Positions 45,419 to 54,905 of a stretch of DNA of 64,000 nucleotides are shown piece after piece; the stretch's first letter is position 1, and every line of letters starts with the position of its first letter. The stretch comes from Photobacterium piscicola (lineage in GTDB: Bacteria > Pseudomonadota > Gammaproteobacteria > Enterobacterales > Vibrionaceae). Location of the stretch: NCBI RefSeq assembly GCF_900166965.1, contig NZ_FUZI01000001.1, forward strand, positions 744,001-808,000. Direction: 5' to 3'. The notes under the pieces were generated by a model. The model saw only the letters and a list, made by a program, of their open reading frames with translations. It did not search any database and was not told where the DNA came from. Both the position numbers and the translations under genes were made by a program.

Positions 45419-46309
45419 TTACTGCACTGCTGATTCATATAATGAAAACTTATTCGTTAACCATTGTTCATTATACCAACCCATATTGCGACTATGCTTA
45501 GCATCATCCCATAGACTAAAAAAATGACGACGCTCTTCAAAACCATCATCTAAATGACTTTTTTCTAAGTAGCGTTCTGCAATATGTAAATCACTACGCA
45601 CATCAAATAAATGAATCACATCCAATTCTCGATGTTTAAAACCACTGTCACAAGGGTCTAATAATCCTGCAACTTTGAACGTGGTAGGATCAAATAACAC
45701 ATTCGCAATATGACAATCATCATGTACAAATGACGATGACTCATGGGCAATTGGTGCTAATATTTTGGTCCTATTTTCCCAAAGTTCTGTGAATTTTTCT
45801 TTTAACTTCGAGCTGAAAGGGGAACCTGTACTCATTAAATAGTGATAGACACTTCCCATCCAATCATCAAATGCTGAACTTAAATTTTGGCTAAATTGAC
45901 CATTTGAAAGTTCAAAACCTTGTGGATGCTGATGTTCATGTAGCGCTAATAAAATATCAGTATAATCTTCTCTGAATGTCATCACCGCTTTAGAATCTTC
46001 TGGTAATTGATGTGCAGAGACACCGTCTAACCAATCTAAAACGATATAGTCATAGCCTGCTTCTCGACCAAATAAATAAATTTCAGGCACAGGGCACGAC
46101 ACAATTTTACGTAACTGCTCTAAACTCGCCACTTCTTTACCAATTCGACCTACTTCACGCGAAAATTTGACCACAATTTTCGACTTCCCTGAGGCAAGAA
46201 AAACTACCCAACCATAAAAGGTTTCCTGAATATCACACACATCAGCTTTGCGACGAAACATTGAAAAAAAAGCGTTTTCGGCAATAGTTTTAAGCTGTGG
46301 TTTATTCAT
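45419..46309 (-). CDS. Aminoglycoside-phosphotransferase-like kinase
   Basis: 296 residues from the ATG at 46309 (AAGG 8 nt upstream). APH/ChoK fold: IVVKFSREVGRIGKEV with the ATP lysine, hinge LDWLDGVSAH, catalytic loop VHDDCHIANVLFDP and metal-binding LLDPCDSGFK. Small-molecule kinase, cytoplasmic; substrate unknown. The catalytic loop reads HDDCH instead of the usual HGDLH but the Asp, His and Asn are kept. No resistance context nearby, so drug inactivation is not implied. Confidence 0.85.
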   Translation of the reverse strand: MNKPQLKTIAENAFFSMFRRKADVCDIQETFYGWVVFLASGKSKIVVKFSREVGRIGKEVASLEQLRKIVSCPVPEIYLFGREAGYDYIVLDWLDGVSAHQLPEDSKAVMTFREDYTDILLALHEHQHPQGFELSNGQFSQNLSSAFDDWMGSVYHYLMSTGSPFSSKLKEKFTELWENRTKILAPIAHESSSFVHDDCHIANVLFDPTTFKVAGLLDPCDSGFKHRELDVIHLFDVRSDLHIAERYLEKSHLDDGFEERRHFFSLWDDAKHSRNMGWYNEQWLTNKFSLYESAVQ

Positions 46310-46622
46310 AGTTGTTACCTTGATAATCATTGTTACATAACACAGATAAATTATACCAAAAAGGAATAACTCATTGGTTTTATGTAAGTTTTCGTTGTTT
46401 TATGTTTTAAGAATGCATCATAACAGCAAAGATAACCAGTATTGAGTGATAGAAAAGACGAAAATAGTTTACTTTTACTTACAATTTCATTTTTAGTGCT
46501 AATAATCACTTCTAATAAACAATATTTTAGTGTTCTAAACTATATTTAAATGTTCATATAAATATAATTAATTTATCACCCCAAAAAAACCAAGAATAAA
46601 CATATATATACAAGGAATTAAT

Positions 46623-46700
46623 ATGCCTTTTGGGTATTCAACGCCCTATTGGTGCTATTTAATGATGATATGGCTCATAAATAAAAGCTTTGCTTCATAA
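46623..46700 (+). CDS. Possible 25-residue peptide in a long intergenic region
   Basis: ATG at 46623 preceded by AAGGA at 6-nt spacing; TAA at 46698. Product begins MPFGYSTPYWCYLMMIWL, rich in Trp, Tyr and Met, one short hydrophobic stretch. Only candidate in the 46310-46871 gap, which is otherwise AT-rich and featureless. Could be a small membrane protein; may be chance. Confidence 0.3.
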   Translation: MPFGYSTPYWCYLMMIWLINKSFAS

Positions 46701-46871
46701 CGATCACTTCAGCATTAGTATTATTTTGTTAGCGTAATATTACTTTACATTTTGTTATTTCTTCGTTTTGAAACAATCGACGCTTAAAACGTTTTTTTGT
46801 GACCTAGATAAAGTTTTCATGCTAAAAGTCAGTGTTTAGTGTAATATCCAGCGACTAGAGCCAACCACATT

Positions 46872-48557
46872 ATGCGCTCTGTATTTAATAACGAACGATA
46901 TCGGGGCGATATGCAATTACTCGAAGCCAAACTCCATAAAATTGACCGTCATAACTACCGTAGCTATTCAAGTATGCGCGGTGAATATCACTTTGTTGAT
47001 TTCGACTTTTTTATCGATACCGTTCAGTCGGATCCTTTTGCGCCTGCTTCTCGCGTTCGTGCCCGTCGCGCTTGGTCATTAACTGACCTTGAATGGCTAC
47101 GTGAAAAATCGACTGATTATCAACGTGCAGCTCGTGATTTTATTGCACGCTTCTTTGCTGAATTATCCCAGCAAGATAATGCTGTCTTAATTGACATGCC
47201 TGGACAAACCATTCTTGATCGCACTTCAGTTGTGTTTGATGAAGAAGGTATTGAATTACGTTTCCGCATTAATATGCCCGCTGATGGCCGTACTATTATT
47301 GCGAAAAAAACCCTTAATCTACTGACATTCTACTTACCAAAGATGATTCGTCGTGCCACTATCGCGCGTGAATTACCCATGGATGAGTTACAACGTCACT
47401 GTGAAGCGGTTGAAGATCAAGTTGCGCTACGAAGCCAGCTTAAACAACACAAATTATTAGCCTTTGTCGCTGATGGCAGCTTATTACCTCGCCTTGCTGG
47501 TAATAGTGATTTACCACTAACGGAAGCAGTGCCATTCCTAAGCCCTGATAACTTAGCGGTTGAACTAGAAGCGCCGCATAAAGGCAAAATACGCGGTATG
47601 GGTATTCCTGAAGGTATTACGCTTATCGTTGGTGGTGGCTTCCATGGTAAATCAACGTTGTTGAGTGCTATTGAACGCTCAGTATATGATCATATTCCTG
47701 GCGATGGCCGTGAGTACGTTGTTACCAATTACGCTGCGGCTAAAATTCGCGCTGAAGATGGTCGTTGTGTTCACAATGTTGACCTATCACCTTACATCAG
47801 CAACTTACCAATGGGTAAAGACACAACTGCTTTTAGTAGTCAAAATGCGTCAGGCTCAACGTCACAAGCATCATGGTTACAAGAATCAATTGAATCAGGC
47901 GCTGAAGCCTTATTGATTGATGAAGACACATCAGCGTCTAACTTCATGATCCGTGATGAACGTATGCAAGCACTGATCTGTAAAGAAGATGAGCCAATAA
48001 CACCATTGGTTGACCGTATTGCACTATTACGCGATCAACACAACATCTCAGTTATGTTGGTAATGGGCGGTTCTGGTGACTATCTTGATGTTGCTGATAC
48101 TGTCATTCAAATGCACAACTATGATGCTGTTGATGTGACAGAAAAAGCACGTGCTGTGGTAGCTTCTCACCCAACACGTCGTAAGCAAGAAGGAACAGAA
48201 GTTATTGTTCATCCTCGCACACGTCAAATAAACCGCAGTGCATTACAAGCAATGCTAGAAGAAGGTAAATTCCGTATTCAGGTTAAAGACAAGACGTCTC
48301 TTCGTTTTGGTCGTGAATACATTGATTTACAAGCATTAGAGCAAATAGCTCACTCTAGCCAGCTATTAGCTATTGGGTACCTATGGTTCCAACTAGCACA
48401 AACAAAAGGTTGGGAAAAAAATCCTACTCGTGCGTTTGCCAATATGTTGCACGATAACTGGGCTGATATGATGCCTAAGTATGGTGAAATGGCTAAACCT
48501 CGCGTCATTGAAGTTATGGCGGTATTAAACCGTATGCGCAAAGCTGAATTTAAGTAA
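46872..48557 (+). CDS. Predicted ABC-class ATPase
   Basis: 561 residues. P-loop VGGGFHGKSTLLSAIE near residue 255, a long N-terminal domain, and DEDTSASNFMIRD (Walker B-like) near 355; this is the large single-copy ABC-class ATPase family (sometimes misannotated as isomerase). No membrane segment. Function unknown, possibly RNA- or repair-related. Ends in a hairpin. No ribosome site seen before the ATG. Confidence 0.88.
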   Translation: MRSVFNNERYRGDMQLLEAKLHKIDRHNYRSYSSMRGEYHFVDFDFFIDTVQSDPFAPASRVRARRAWSLTDLEWLREKSTDYQRAARDFIARFFAELSQQDNAVLIDMPGQTILDRTSVVFDEEGIELRFRINMPADGRTIIAKKTLNLLTFYLPKMIRRATIARELPMDELQRHCEAVEDQVALRSQLKQHKLLAFVADGSLLPRLAGNSDLPLTEAVPFLSPDNLAVELEAPHKGKIRGMGIPEGITLIVGGGFHGKSTLLSAIERSVYDHIPGDGREYVVTNYAAAKIRAEDGRCVHNVDLSPYISNLPMGKDTTAFSSQNASGSTSQASWLQESIESGAEALLIDEDTSASNFMIRDERMQALICKEDEPITPLVDRIALLRDQHNISVMLVMGGSGDYLDVADTVIQMHNYDAVDVTEKARAVVASHPTRRKQEGTEVIVHPRTRQINRSALQAMLEEGKFRIQVKDKTSLRFGREYIDLQALEQIAHSSQLLAIGYLWFQLAQTKGWEKNPTRAFANMLHDNWADMMPKYGEMAKPRVIEVMAVLNRMRKAEFK

Positions 48558-48584
48558 GCTTTTTGTTCTATCAATGATGCTATC

Positions 48585-48605
48585 AACCCCGCGTAATGCG
48601 GGGTT
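48585..48605 (+). terminator. Terminator of the ABC-class ATPase gene
   Basis: AACCCCGC - GTAAT - GCGGGGTT, then TATATT: strong stem, short T tail. Confidence 0.75.
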
Positions 48606-48674
48606 TATATTAGCTCAGGATACGGTAGCGCAATAATCTACAATCTATTATAATACGCGGTCATTTTATTCGCG

Positions 48675-48732
48675 GATTACATTCATAAACTGACCATAAT
48701 CATTAGTTTATGAATGTAATCGGCATAGGCCG
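48675..48732 (+). promoter_or_regulatory. Structured leader of the DEAD-box helicase gene
   Basis: Perfect 17-bp inverted repeat GATTACATTCATAAACT (48675-48691) / AGTTTATGAATGTAATC (48705-48721), 13-nt loop, followed at once by CGGC / GCCG (48721-48732). It ends 18 nt before the start codon's ribosome site region. No T run, so not a simple terminator. Most likely an RNA hairpin in the leader or an operator. Confidence 0.65.
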
Positions 48733-48750
48733 ACAGTTTAGGAACACAGC

Positions 48751-50049
48751 ATGTCATTTTTATCTCAAGGTTTTTCTCCAGAGCTTGTTAAAGCATTAAC
48801 CGATATTGGTTACGAGAAATTGACCCCAATTCAGCAAAAAGCGATTCCTCAAGCGCGACGTGGTGCTGACATTTTAGCATTAGCACAAACAGGGACAGGC
48901 AAAACAGCCGCTTTTGCATTACCTATTATTCAAAAGTTGTTGGACAAACCAGCAACAAAAAGCCGTTTTAACGTTCGTGCATTAATCCTTGCACCAACGC
49001 GCGAACTCGCAGAACAAATCTCAGTTAACATCAACGATTATGCTAAATACACCAACATTAATTGTACGGCTGTTTTTGGTGGCAAAAAAATGGCAACACA
49101 AGAAAAACGCCTAGAACAAGGTGTTGATATTCTAGTTGCAACACCGGGTCGTTTAATTGAACACATGGAACAACATAACGTTTCATTAGCTAATCTAGAA
49201 TGTTTAGTATTTGATGAAGCTGACCGTATGCTTGATATGGGCTTTATCGGTGCGATTCGCGTTATTCTAGAAGATATTCGTACTAAGCCACAAACTATGT
49301 TGTTCTCTGCGACATCTTCTGCACAAATGAACGCATTAGCAGCAGATATTCTTCGTAAACCGCAACGCATTACAGTTACACCAGAAAACAGTACTGCTTC
49401 TACAGTGGCTCACGTGGTATACCCTGTTGATGAAGATCGCAAACGTGAAATGCTATCTGAATTAATTGGTAAGAAAAACTGGCCTCAAGTACTTGTATTT
49501 GTAAACTACAAAGAAACAGCTAACCAACTGGTTAAAGAGCTAAAACTTGATGGTATTAAAGCGGTTCTTTGCCACGGTGACAAAGCACAAAGTGCTCGTC
49601 GTCGTGCATTAGAAGAGTTTAAAGAAGGTAAAGCACGCGTAATGGTAGCAACAGAAGTTGCTGCTCGTGGTTTAGATATTCAAAACTTGCCTTATGTTGT
49701 TAACTACGACATGCCATTCCTTGCAGAAGACTATGTTCACCGTATTGGTCGTACAGGTCGTGCTGGACAAAAAGGTAATGCAATCTCGTTTGTAAGCCGT
49801 GAAGAAGAACTAACCTTAGTTCAAATCGAACGTTTGATTAATCAACGTATTCACCGCGTACAATTAGAAGGCTACGAGCCTAAGAGCCGTGAAGCCTTAG
49901 TTGAGCGAATGAACACTAAAGCTGCTTACCGTGATCGTGCAGGTCGTCAAAACAACCCAACACAAGATCAATCAGCCGCTGAACGTCGTGCACGTTTACG
50001 CAAAGCTATTAGCAGTAAAGCAACTAAAATCACTCGTTTAAAGAAGTAA
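48751..50049 (+). CDS. DEAD-box RNA helicase (RhlE-like, second copy)
   Basis: 432 residues. Q motif [50 protein letters not shown]. Shorter basic C-terminal tail (about residues 375-432, Arg/Ala/Lys) than the RhlE at 32864. AGGA lies 7 nt before the ATG. Cytoplasmic RNA remodelling; the hairpin leader suggests a link to temperature or autogenous control (inference). Confidence 0.9.
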   Translation: MSFLSQGFSPELVKALTDIGYEKLTPIQQKAIPQARRGADILALAQTGTGKTAAFALPIIQKLLDKPATKSRFNVRALILAPTRELAEQISVNINDYAKYTNINCTAVFGGKKMATQEKRLEQGVDILVATPGRLIEHMEQHNVSLANLECLVFDEADRMLDMGFIGAIRVILEDIRTKPQTMLFSATSSAQMNALAADILRKPQRITVTPENSTASTVAHVVYPVDEDRKREMLSELIGKKNWPQVLVFVNYKETANQLVKELKLDGIKAVLCHGDKAQSARRRALEEFKEGKARVMVATEVAARGLDIQNLPYVVNYDMPFLAEDYVHRIGRTGRAGQKGNAISFVSREEELTLVQIERLINQRIHRVQLEGYEPKSREALVERMNTKAAYRDRAGRQNNPTQDQSAAERRARLRKAISSKATKITRLKK

Positions 50050-50071
50050 TTTAAACAAGACTAAACACGAT

Positions 50072-50108
50072 AAAGCCGAGCTAAGATTACTCTCTTACTC
50101 GGCTTTTT
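50072..50108 (+). terminator. Terminator of the DEAD-box gene
   Basis: AAAGCCGAG / CTCGGCTTT stem, 17-nt loop, then TTATTGTTTATT. Confidence 0.85.
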
Positions 50109-50172
50109 ATTGTTTATTCACTCATGCATTTTAGCAAAAGCGTAAGCACTGCATCATCAAGTCATTATCTAA

Positions 50173-51192
50173 CTATAATGGGCGACGTTCCGCTTTAGTT
50201 GGAAAAATTCGACACCAATCTTGTTTCATATCAACCACTTGCCATTTATGCTGTTGTGCAGCTTGCATTAGCTCCGGCGTAAATTTACCTTCAAAAGAAT
50301 CAGCACCATATTGCCATTCACGCTGACTATCAGTGTGATGAATCAGCATACCTAAGCTTGCCCCTTTTTGAGAGGTTGTCCATGAGAGCATTGCTTTATC
50401 ACCCGTCGAGTTACCCACCGCAAGAATAGGACGCTTACCAATGATCGTCGCAATATTGATCGCCTTTTGCGGACCATCATCAATGTACACTAGCTTATCA
50501 TTCTTAATTAATGACCCATCTTTATAGGTATAACCAAATGCAGTACCAATCACATTTTCAGCAGGAATGTGATAAATAGCTTCACTCCACGGCTTTACAA
50601 ATGCACCACCAGCACCGGTTACAATAAACACCTTAAACTGATGCGCATGGAGATAATCAATCAACTCTACCATCGGTTGATAAACAAGATCGGTATAAGG
50701 ACGCTTAAATCGTGGTGATTGCGCTGTTGAAAGCCAATTTAAGACATCTTTATTATATTGTTCCGGTGTTAATCCTGCTTGTGATGTAGCAAGAATAGGC
50801 AGTAATGCCCCCCAACCTTTTGCAAAAATAGCTTTAGTGTCGTTATCTAATACCCACTTATACGGTGTTTCTGTTTTCCATTCAGGGTGCTGCGCACTCT
50901 CATGCTTTATTTGACTAAAGGCAAACAAAAACTGCGTATAAGTTGGTTTTTCAGACCACAAGGTTCCATCATTATCTAATACCGCAATACGGGCACTGGG
51001 TTTTACAAAATCAGGATTTCCAACGGTTGTTACTTCATTGACAAACTGCGTGATCGCACTACGGCTAGCACTGTTATTCCATAATGGCAGCACATCGCCA
51101 TTATTTGAACATGTCGCGCTATAAGCAGACGTTGATACAGCAAGTAAACTGGCAACACCAATCCATATCGCTGCTATTTTTTTTCTAGTCAC
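50173..51192 (-). CDS. Exported HAD-superfamily phosphatase
   Basis: 339 residues from the GTG at 51192 (AAGGAT and AGG upstream), which gives a clean signal peptide (KIAAIWIGVASLLAVSTSAYSA); an ATG at 51222 has no site and lies just after a terminator. HAD motif I LDNDGTLW (Asp nucleophile and Asp+2), motif II FIVTGAGG, Lys in a later loop, and IDDGPQKA. Periplasmic phosphomonoesterase, perhaps phosphoserine-like. Substrate unknown. Single gene after fabY. Confidence 0.82.
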   Translation of the reverse strand: MTRKKIAAIWIGVASLLAVSTSAYSATCSNNGDVLPLWNNSASRSAITQFVNEVTTVGNPDFVKPSARIAVLDNDGTLWSEKPTYTQFLFAFSQIKHESAQHPEWKTETPYKWVLDNDTKAIFAKGWGALLPILATSQAGLTPEQYNKDVLNWLSTAQSPRFKRPYTDLVYQPMVELIDYLHAHQFKVFIVTGAGGAFVKPWSEAIYHIPAENVIGTAFGYTYKDGSLIKNDKLVYIDDGPQKAINIATIIGKRPILAVGNSTGDKAMLSWTTSQKGASLGMLIHHTDSQREWQYGADSFEGKFTPELMQAAQQHKWQVVDMKQDWCRIFPTKAERRPL

Positions 51193-51230
51193 TAACCTAT
51201 GATCCTTGTTGTTCTTTTTCATCGTAATAA

Positions 51231-51256
51231 AAAGCAGGTCATAAATAACCTGCTTT
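51231..51256 (-). terminator. Terminator of fabY
   Basis: Minus strand AAAGCAGGT - TATTTATG - ACCTGCTTTTTATT. Confidence 0.88.
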
Positions 51257-51281
51257 CTTATTTCTTATTTCTTATTTCTTA
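51254..51281 (-). repeat. Heptanucleotide tandem repeat
   Basis: Four exact copies of TTTCTTA on the plus strand (TAAGAAA on minus) plus a partial fifth, between the fabY stop and its terminator stem. Likely to vary in copy number by slippage, with no coding effect. Confidence 0.9.
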
Positions 51282-51288
51282 TTTAATT

Positions 51289-53139
51289 CTAGTTGTAATC
51301 GGCGTAAGGATTAACATTGTTCAATACGATCGCGTGTTCAAACTCAGACAATTTTATCGCATCAGGTGTAATAGTAACTGAATGTTCATCCATTACTGCT
51401 TCACCAAATTGATAACGAATGGTTTCTTGCCCTTGGCATGCACTAGCATCATTATGGGTTGTTACCGCTTTAACTGCCTGATTACGCACCTGATAAGCAG
51501 CCATTGCATCAGTACCATATTTCGCGGTTAACATTGCAAGTGTTTGTTGAGGAGATAACACAAGCCCTGAAGCATTATTACCACCAAAGCCTTTCGCATT
51601 AAGAATAACGGCTTTGTAATCTTGGCCACAATCACCCGCAAAGGTGTGCTCAGTAAGAATATTCAGATTTGAACGATGAACATCATCAGCAACATGATCA
51701 ATGGTATTAATCGCAGGTAACCAACCGTATTGCCACACACCTAATGAAGCCACAAGCTGATCGCCTGCTGCTGCACTCATTGAATGGCCTACATATGATT
51801 TAATGGCTGCAACAGGCCAGCTTTCAATACCAAATGTTTTAGCAACTTCATTAAGAATATGACTTTCAGTCACGCGGTTTTGAGGAGTACCCGTGCCGTG
51901 TGCTTGAACAAATGTTTGTTTTACGCCCTCTTCACCAAGAATAGCTTTTGCCAATGCTGCCGCTTTCGCAACGGTGACATAGTTACCCACTCCTGGCGCT
52001 GAAATTGACTTTTTATTGGCATCAGCATTTACAAATACATCAGCCACAGAGCCATAGATATTAGCGCCTAATTCAAGAGCCAATTCATCTTCCATCAACA
52101 CCACAAATTGCGCTGATTCTGCCATGGTAAAGCCCGCATTTGACGAAAATGGACGACAAGCACGACGATTATCAACACTATCAGTACCATCAAGTGCTTT
52201 TAATTGTTCATCTTCTGCCAGTGCACCCATCACACGGAAGCCTTCCATTATTTCGGGAACAACGGGGGCTTCTGCATTACCAACAATAACAACTTTCGCT
52301 TTGCCATGTTGAATATCATGCATACCTTGACGTAAATTATATAAGAACGTCGCACACGCCCCCATATTTGTGCCCGTTGCGCCAATGCTATTAATCACAT
52401 AACCATTAATAAAGTCAGCAGGCATTTGCGCTAATGATAATGCCATCATCTTAGAACTTACACGACCGCCAGTAAGATGCGCCGCAATCATACCACCCAA
52501 TGAGTTATCATCAATTTGTGCTAAACCACTGCCAGCATAGACTGACACTTCATCAGGCTTGATATGGCGAAGCACATCATCCCATTCAAACCCTAACGAG
52601 TTAAGTGCATCAGAAGCACCATAGACAGTCAGCGCCAAACCTCGTGGATGGAAGCGAGAGTTATATAATTTGCTAGGATCAAAACCAGCTGGAATATTAC
52701 CGCCACTAGAAACAGGAAAAGTAACACGCCCTTCAACTAATGCATCAAAATTACCATTCACAGTAATAACGGCTTTTGTACCTTGAATATCAACCTGCCA
52801 ATTACTTGGAATATGATTAGGTAATTTCGATTTACGTAAAGTAAAGGTGATTTGATCATCGGCTGAATTGAGATTCGCTTTATATTGATAGAGCAAATTA
52901 TCAGGATCAAAAGAATCAATACGGCGTACACAAGTACCCGCTTTAATTGCAGTAATAATATCTTCAGTAATAGCGCCATCATCACTCAATCCCATTCGAC
53001 GAGCAAGATCTTGCCATGTTGACTGCATTGCATCTTCAGATAGCACATCAGCAATCATAAGTTTGTAGTTATGAAAACCAGAACTGCGACCAGCGGCATT
53101 AATGCCACCCAAACCAACAATTAGCGGTAATTTTGCCAT
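51289..53139 (-). CDS. fabY: Beta-ketoacyl-ACP synthase, FabY type
   Basis: 616 residues, the size of FabY of Pseudomonas (about 634), which starts fatty acid synthesis from acetyl-CoA and malonyl-ACP in place of FabH. Thiolase fold: active Cys262 in GTNMGACATFLYNLRQG, His in QAHGTGTPQNR, second His in KSYVGHSMSAAAGDQ. Start MAKLPLIVGLGGINAAGRSSG is the family pattern; AGGAT lies 6 nt before the ATG. A large N-terminal insert distinguishes it from FabF/FabB. Polyketide synthase is less likely since no partner domains exist. Confidence 0.88.
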   Translation of the reverse strand: MAKLPLIVGLGGINAAGRSSGFHNYKLMIADVLSEDAMQSTWQDLARRMGLSDDGAITEDIITAIKAGTCVRRIDSFDPDNLLYQYKANLNSADDQITFTLRKSKLPNHIPSNWQVDIQGTKAVITVNGNFDALVEGRVTFPVSSGGNIPAGFDPSKLYNSRFHPRGLALTVYGASDALNSLGFEWDDVLRHIKPDEVSVYAGSGLAQIDDNSLGGMIAAHLTGGRVSSKMMALSLAQMPADFINGYVINSIGATGTNMGACATFLYNLRQGMHDIQHGKAKVVIVGNAEAPVVPEIMEGFRVMGALAEDEQLKALDGTDSVDNRRACRPFSSNAGFTMAESAQFVVLMEDELALELGANIYGSVADVFVNADANKKSISAPGVGNYVTVAKAAALAKAILGEEGVKQTFVQAHGTGTPQNRVTESHILNEVAKTFGIESWPVAAIKSYVGHSMSAAAGDQLVASLGVWQYGWLPAINTIDHVADDVHRSNLNILTEHTFAGDCGQDYKAVILNAKGFGGNNASGLVLSPQQTLAMLTAKYGTDAMAAYQVRNQAVKAVTTHNDASACQGQETIRYQFGEAVMDEHSVTITPDAIKLSEFEHAIVLNNVNPYADYN

Positions 53140-53303
53140 TTTAATATCCTGAGATCGATTTAATACACCGTTTGAAACAGAATATCAGCATTGACCTGTG
53201 ATTCATTCTGCATTTATGCCAAAATCACTGACATTTCAGCCAGAAGTGTGAAAACATTACAATGATGTGTGTTTTATGCACAATTATAGTCAGAGGTGGA
53301 ATA

Positions 53304-54284
53304 ATGAAAGTGGGTTTTATACTTTTTCATAGGGCATTAATTACGGGAATTTCACTTAGTGCTGAGATGTTAACCAGTGCAGCTAGCCTTCGAGATCGTA
53401 AGACACAACAACAATCTCCTTTTGAAATTAAACTCATTGCTTCTACTCTTGAATCTCCAACCCTCACCGCAGGTATTCGTATTCAACCGAATATTACCTT
53501 TGAAGATCCATCTGATTTTGACATTATCATTGTGCCGCCAATGTGGGGGAACCCTATTTCATCACTATCAAAACACCCACAAATCCCTGCTTGGCTTATT
53601 AAGCAATACCATAATGGCGCACAGATCATTGCGACAGGTACTGGTGTAACTTGGTTGGCTGAAACGGGGTTATTAAATAATCAAACAGCAACGACTCATT
53701 GGTATTTTTATGATAAATTCTCACAGCGTTATCCACAAATAAAACTTAACCGTCAAGCCTCTATTACTTCAGCTAACGGGCTTTACTGCACTGAAAGTAT
53801 TAACTCACAAACCGAGATGGTGTTGTATTTGATCTCTAAATATTATGGGCAAAAAATTGCCAACACTATCGAAACCCATTACGGCCACGAAATCAGTAAA
53901 TCAGGTCATCAACCTTTTTATGAAATTGGCGGTCAGGTGCAATTTGATGAATCTATTGCTCAAGCGCAAGATTGGATGCAGCGCTATATGTCACAACCAT
54001 TAACCTCGAAACAAATTGCACAGCATTGTGAATTACCCCTTCGTAGCTTTAATCGTAAATTTAAAGATCAAGTTGGCCAAGCCCCCCATCAATATCTACG
54101 AAAAATAAGAATGGAAACAGCCAAAGAGTTATTGCGTGATTTTGGAATGTCATTGTCTGATGTATCTGAGCAAGTAGGCTATAAAGATCCGTATCATTTT
54201 TCTACACGGTTTCAAAAAGAGTTTAATATTACGCCATCGCAATACCGTAATATGGTTAAAGCAAAAGCCTATAACGTTCAATAA
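53304..54284 (+). CDS. GlxA-type AraC-family regulator
   Basis: 326 residues from the ATG at 53304 (GAGGTGG 4 nt upstream; longer reading rejected). N-terminal DJ-1/PfpI-like ligand domain about 1-190 (DFDIIIVPPMWGN, IATGTGVTWLAETGLL), C-terminal AraC HTH about 225-320 (LTSKQIAQHCELPLRSFNRK, ADVSEQVGYKDPYHFSTRFQ-type second helix). Divergent from fabY with about 160 nt between them, so it may control fabY (inference). Confidence 0.9.
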   Translation: MKVGFILFHRALITGISLSAEMLTSAASLRDRKTQQQSPFEIKLIASTLESPTLTAGIRIQPNITFEDPSDFDIIIVPPMWGNPISSLSKHPQIPAWLIKQYHNGAQIIATGTGVTWLAETGLLNNQTATTHWYFYDKFSQRYPQIKLNRQASITSANGLYCTESINSQTEMVLYLISKYYGQKIANTIETHYGHEISKSGHQPFYEIGGQVQFDESIAQAQDWMQRYMSQPLTSKQIAQHCELPLRSFNRKFKDQVGQAPHQYLRKIRMETAKELLRDFGMSLSDVSEQVGYKDPYHFSTRFQKEFNITPSQYRNMVKAKAYNVQ

Positions 54285-54305
54285 CTGTCGCTGAGTACAA
54301 ACAAA

Positions 54306-54332
54306 AACGCCTAGCAATAATAGCTAGGCGTT
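54306..54332 (-). terminator. Terminator between converging genes
   Basis: AACGCCTAGC / GCTAGGCGTT stem, 7-nt loop; T run TTTTTGTTTG on the minus strand. Confidence 0.85.
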
Positions 54333-54363
54333 CTGGATATAATCAGTGCTTATATGACGTCGA

Positions 54364-54645
54364 CTAAAACTTTCGGCTAGTCACATCTTCGCATTCACCA
54401 TCAATCACATTTGCTGTCGTTTGACGTTGCTGACGGAAAACACTGTTCATGGTTTCATCTTGGCCAGCAAAGCCTTCTGTAAAATTATTTTCTTCGTATT
54501 GCATGCCTTCAGCTGCAAGTTTACGTTTAATAAATGGCTTCGCAATCATTGCTGCAATACCAAGAAACAATGCCATAATGGCAGCAAAAGAAACTGCAAA
54601 TAAACCGACTACAACAGCAAAAAAACCAGTAAGTAAATTTCTCAT
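54364..54645 (-). CDS. Small membrane protein of unknown function
   Basis: 93 residues from the ATG at 54645 (GAGAGG 7 nt upstream; a GTG two codons earlier overlaps the site). One long hydrophobic N-terminal segment (VVVGLFAVSFAAIMALFLGIAAMI), basic hinge KPFIKRK, then an acidic/Gln-rich cytoplasmic tail. Not recognised. Inner-membrane anchored. Confidence 0.65.
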   Translation of the reverse strand: MRNLLTGFFAVVVGLFAVSFAAIMALFLGIAAMIAKPFIKRKLAAEGMQYEENNFTEGFAGQDETMNSVFRQQRQTTANVIDGECEDVTSRKF

Positions 54646-54905
54646 GGACACGCCTCTCTAAAATTATATCAATCAGGCCATTAGGTTATCCTAATGTTTA
54701 TCTCATACCTGATAAGTCTGCTTATTCAAACATTTATTCAATACTTTTATTATCTATTTCAATAATAGCTTTCTATAAATGAACCAACAATGAACATAAG
54801 CATAAATTCGTTATCTAAACTGTGTTTTATTATACTTTATGCAGAAATGAAAGATAATTTTTATTAATAGATAAAACGTTACTATTAGTTTGCTGTTATG
54901 GCTAC

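Noticed and set aside
45419..46309. Aminoglycoside resistance gene
   Set aside because: The APH fold is shared by many small-molecule kinases; no resistance genes, integron boxes or mobile elements are beside it.
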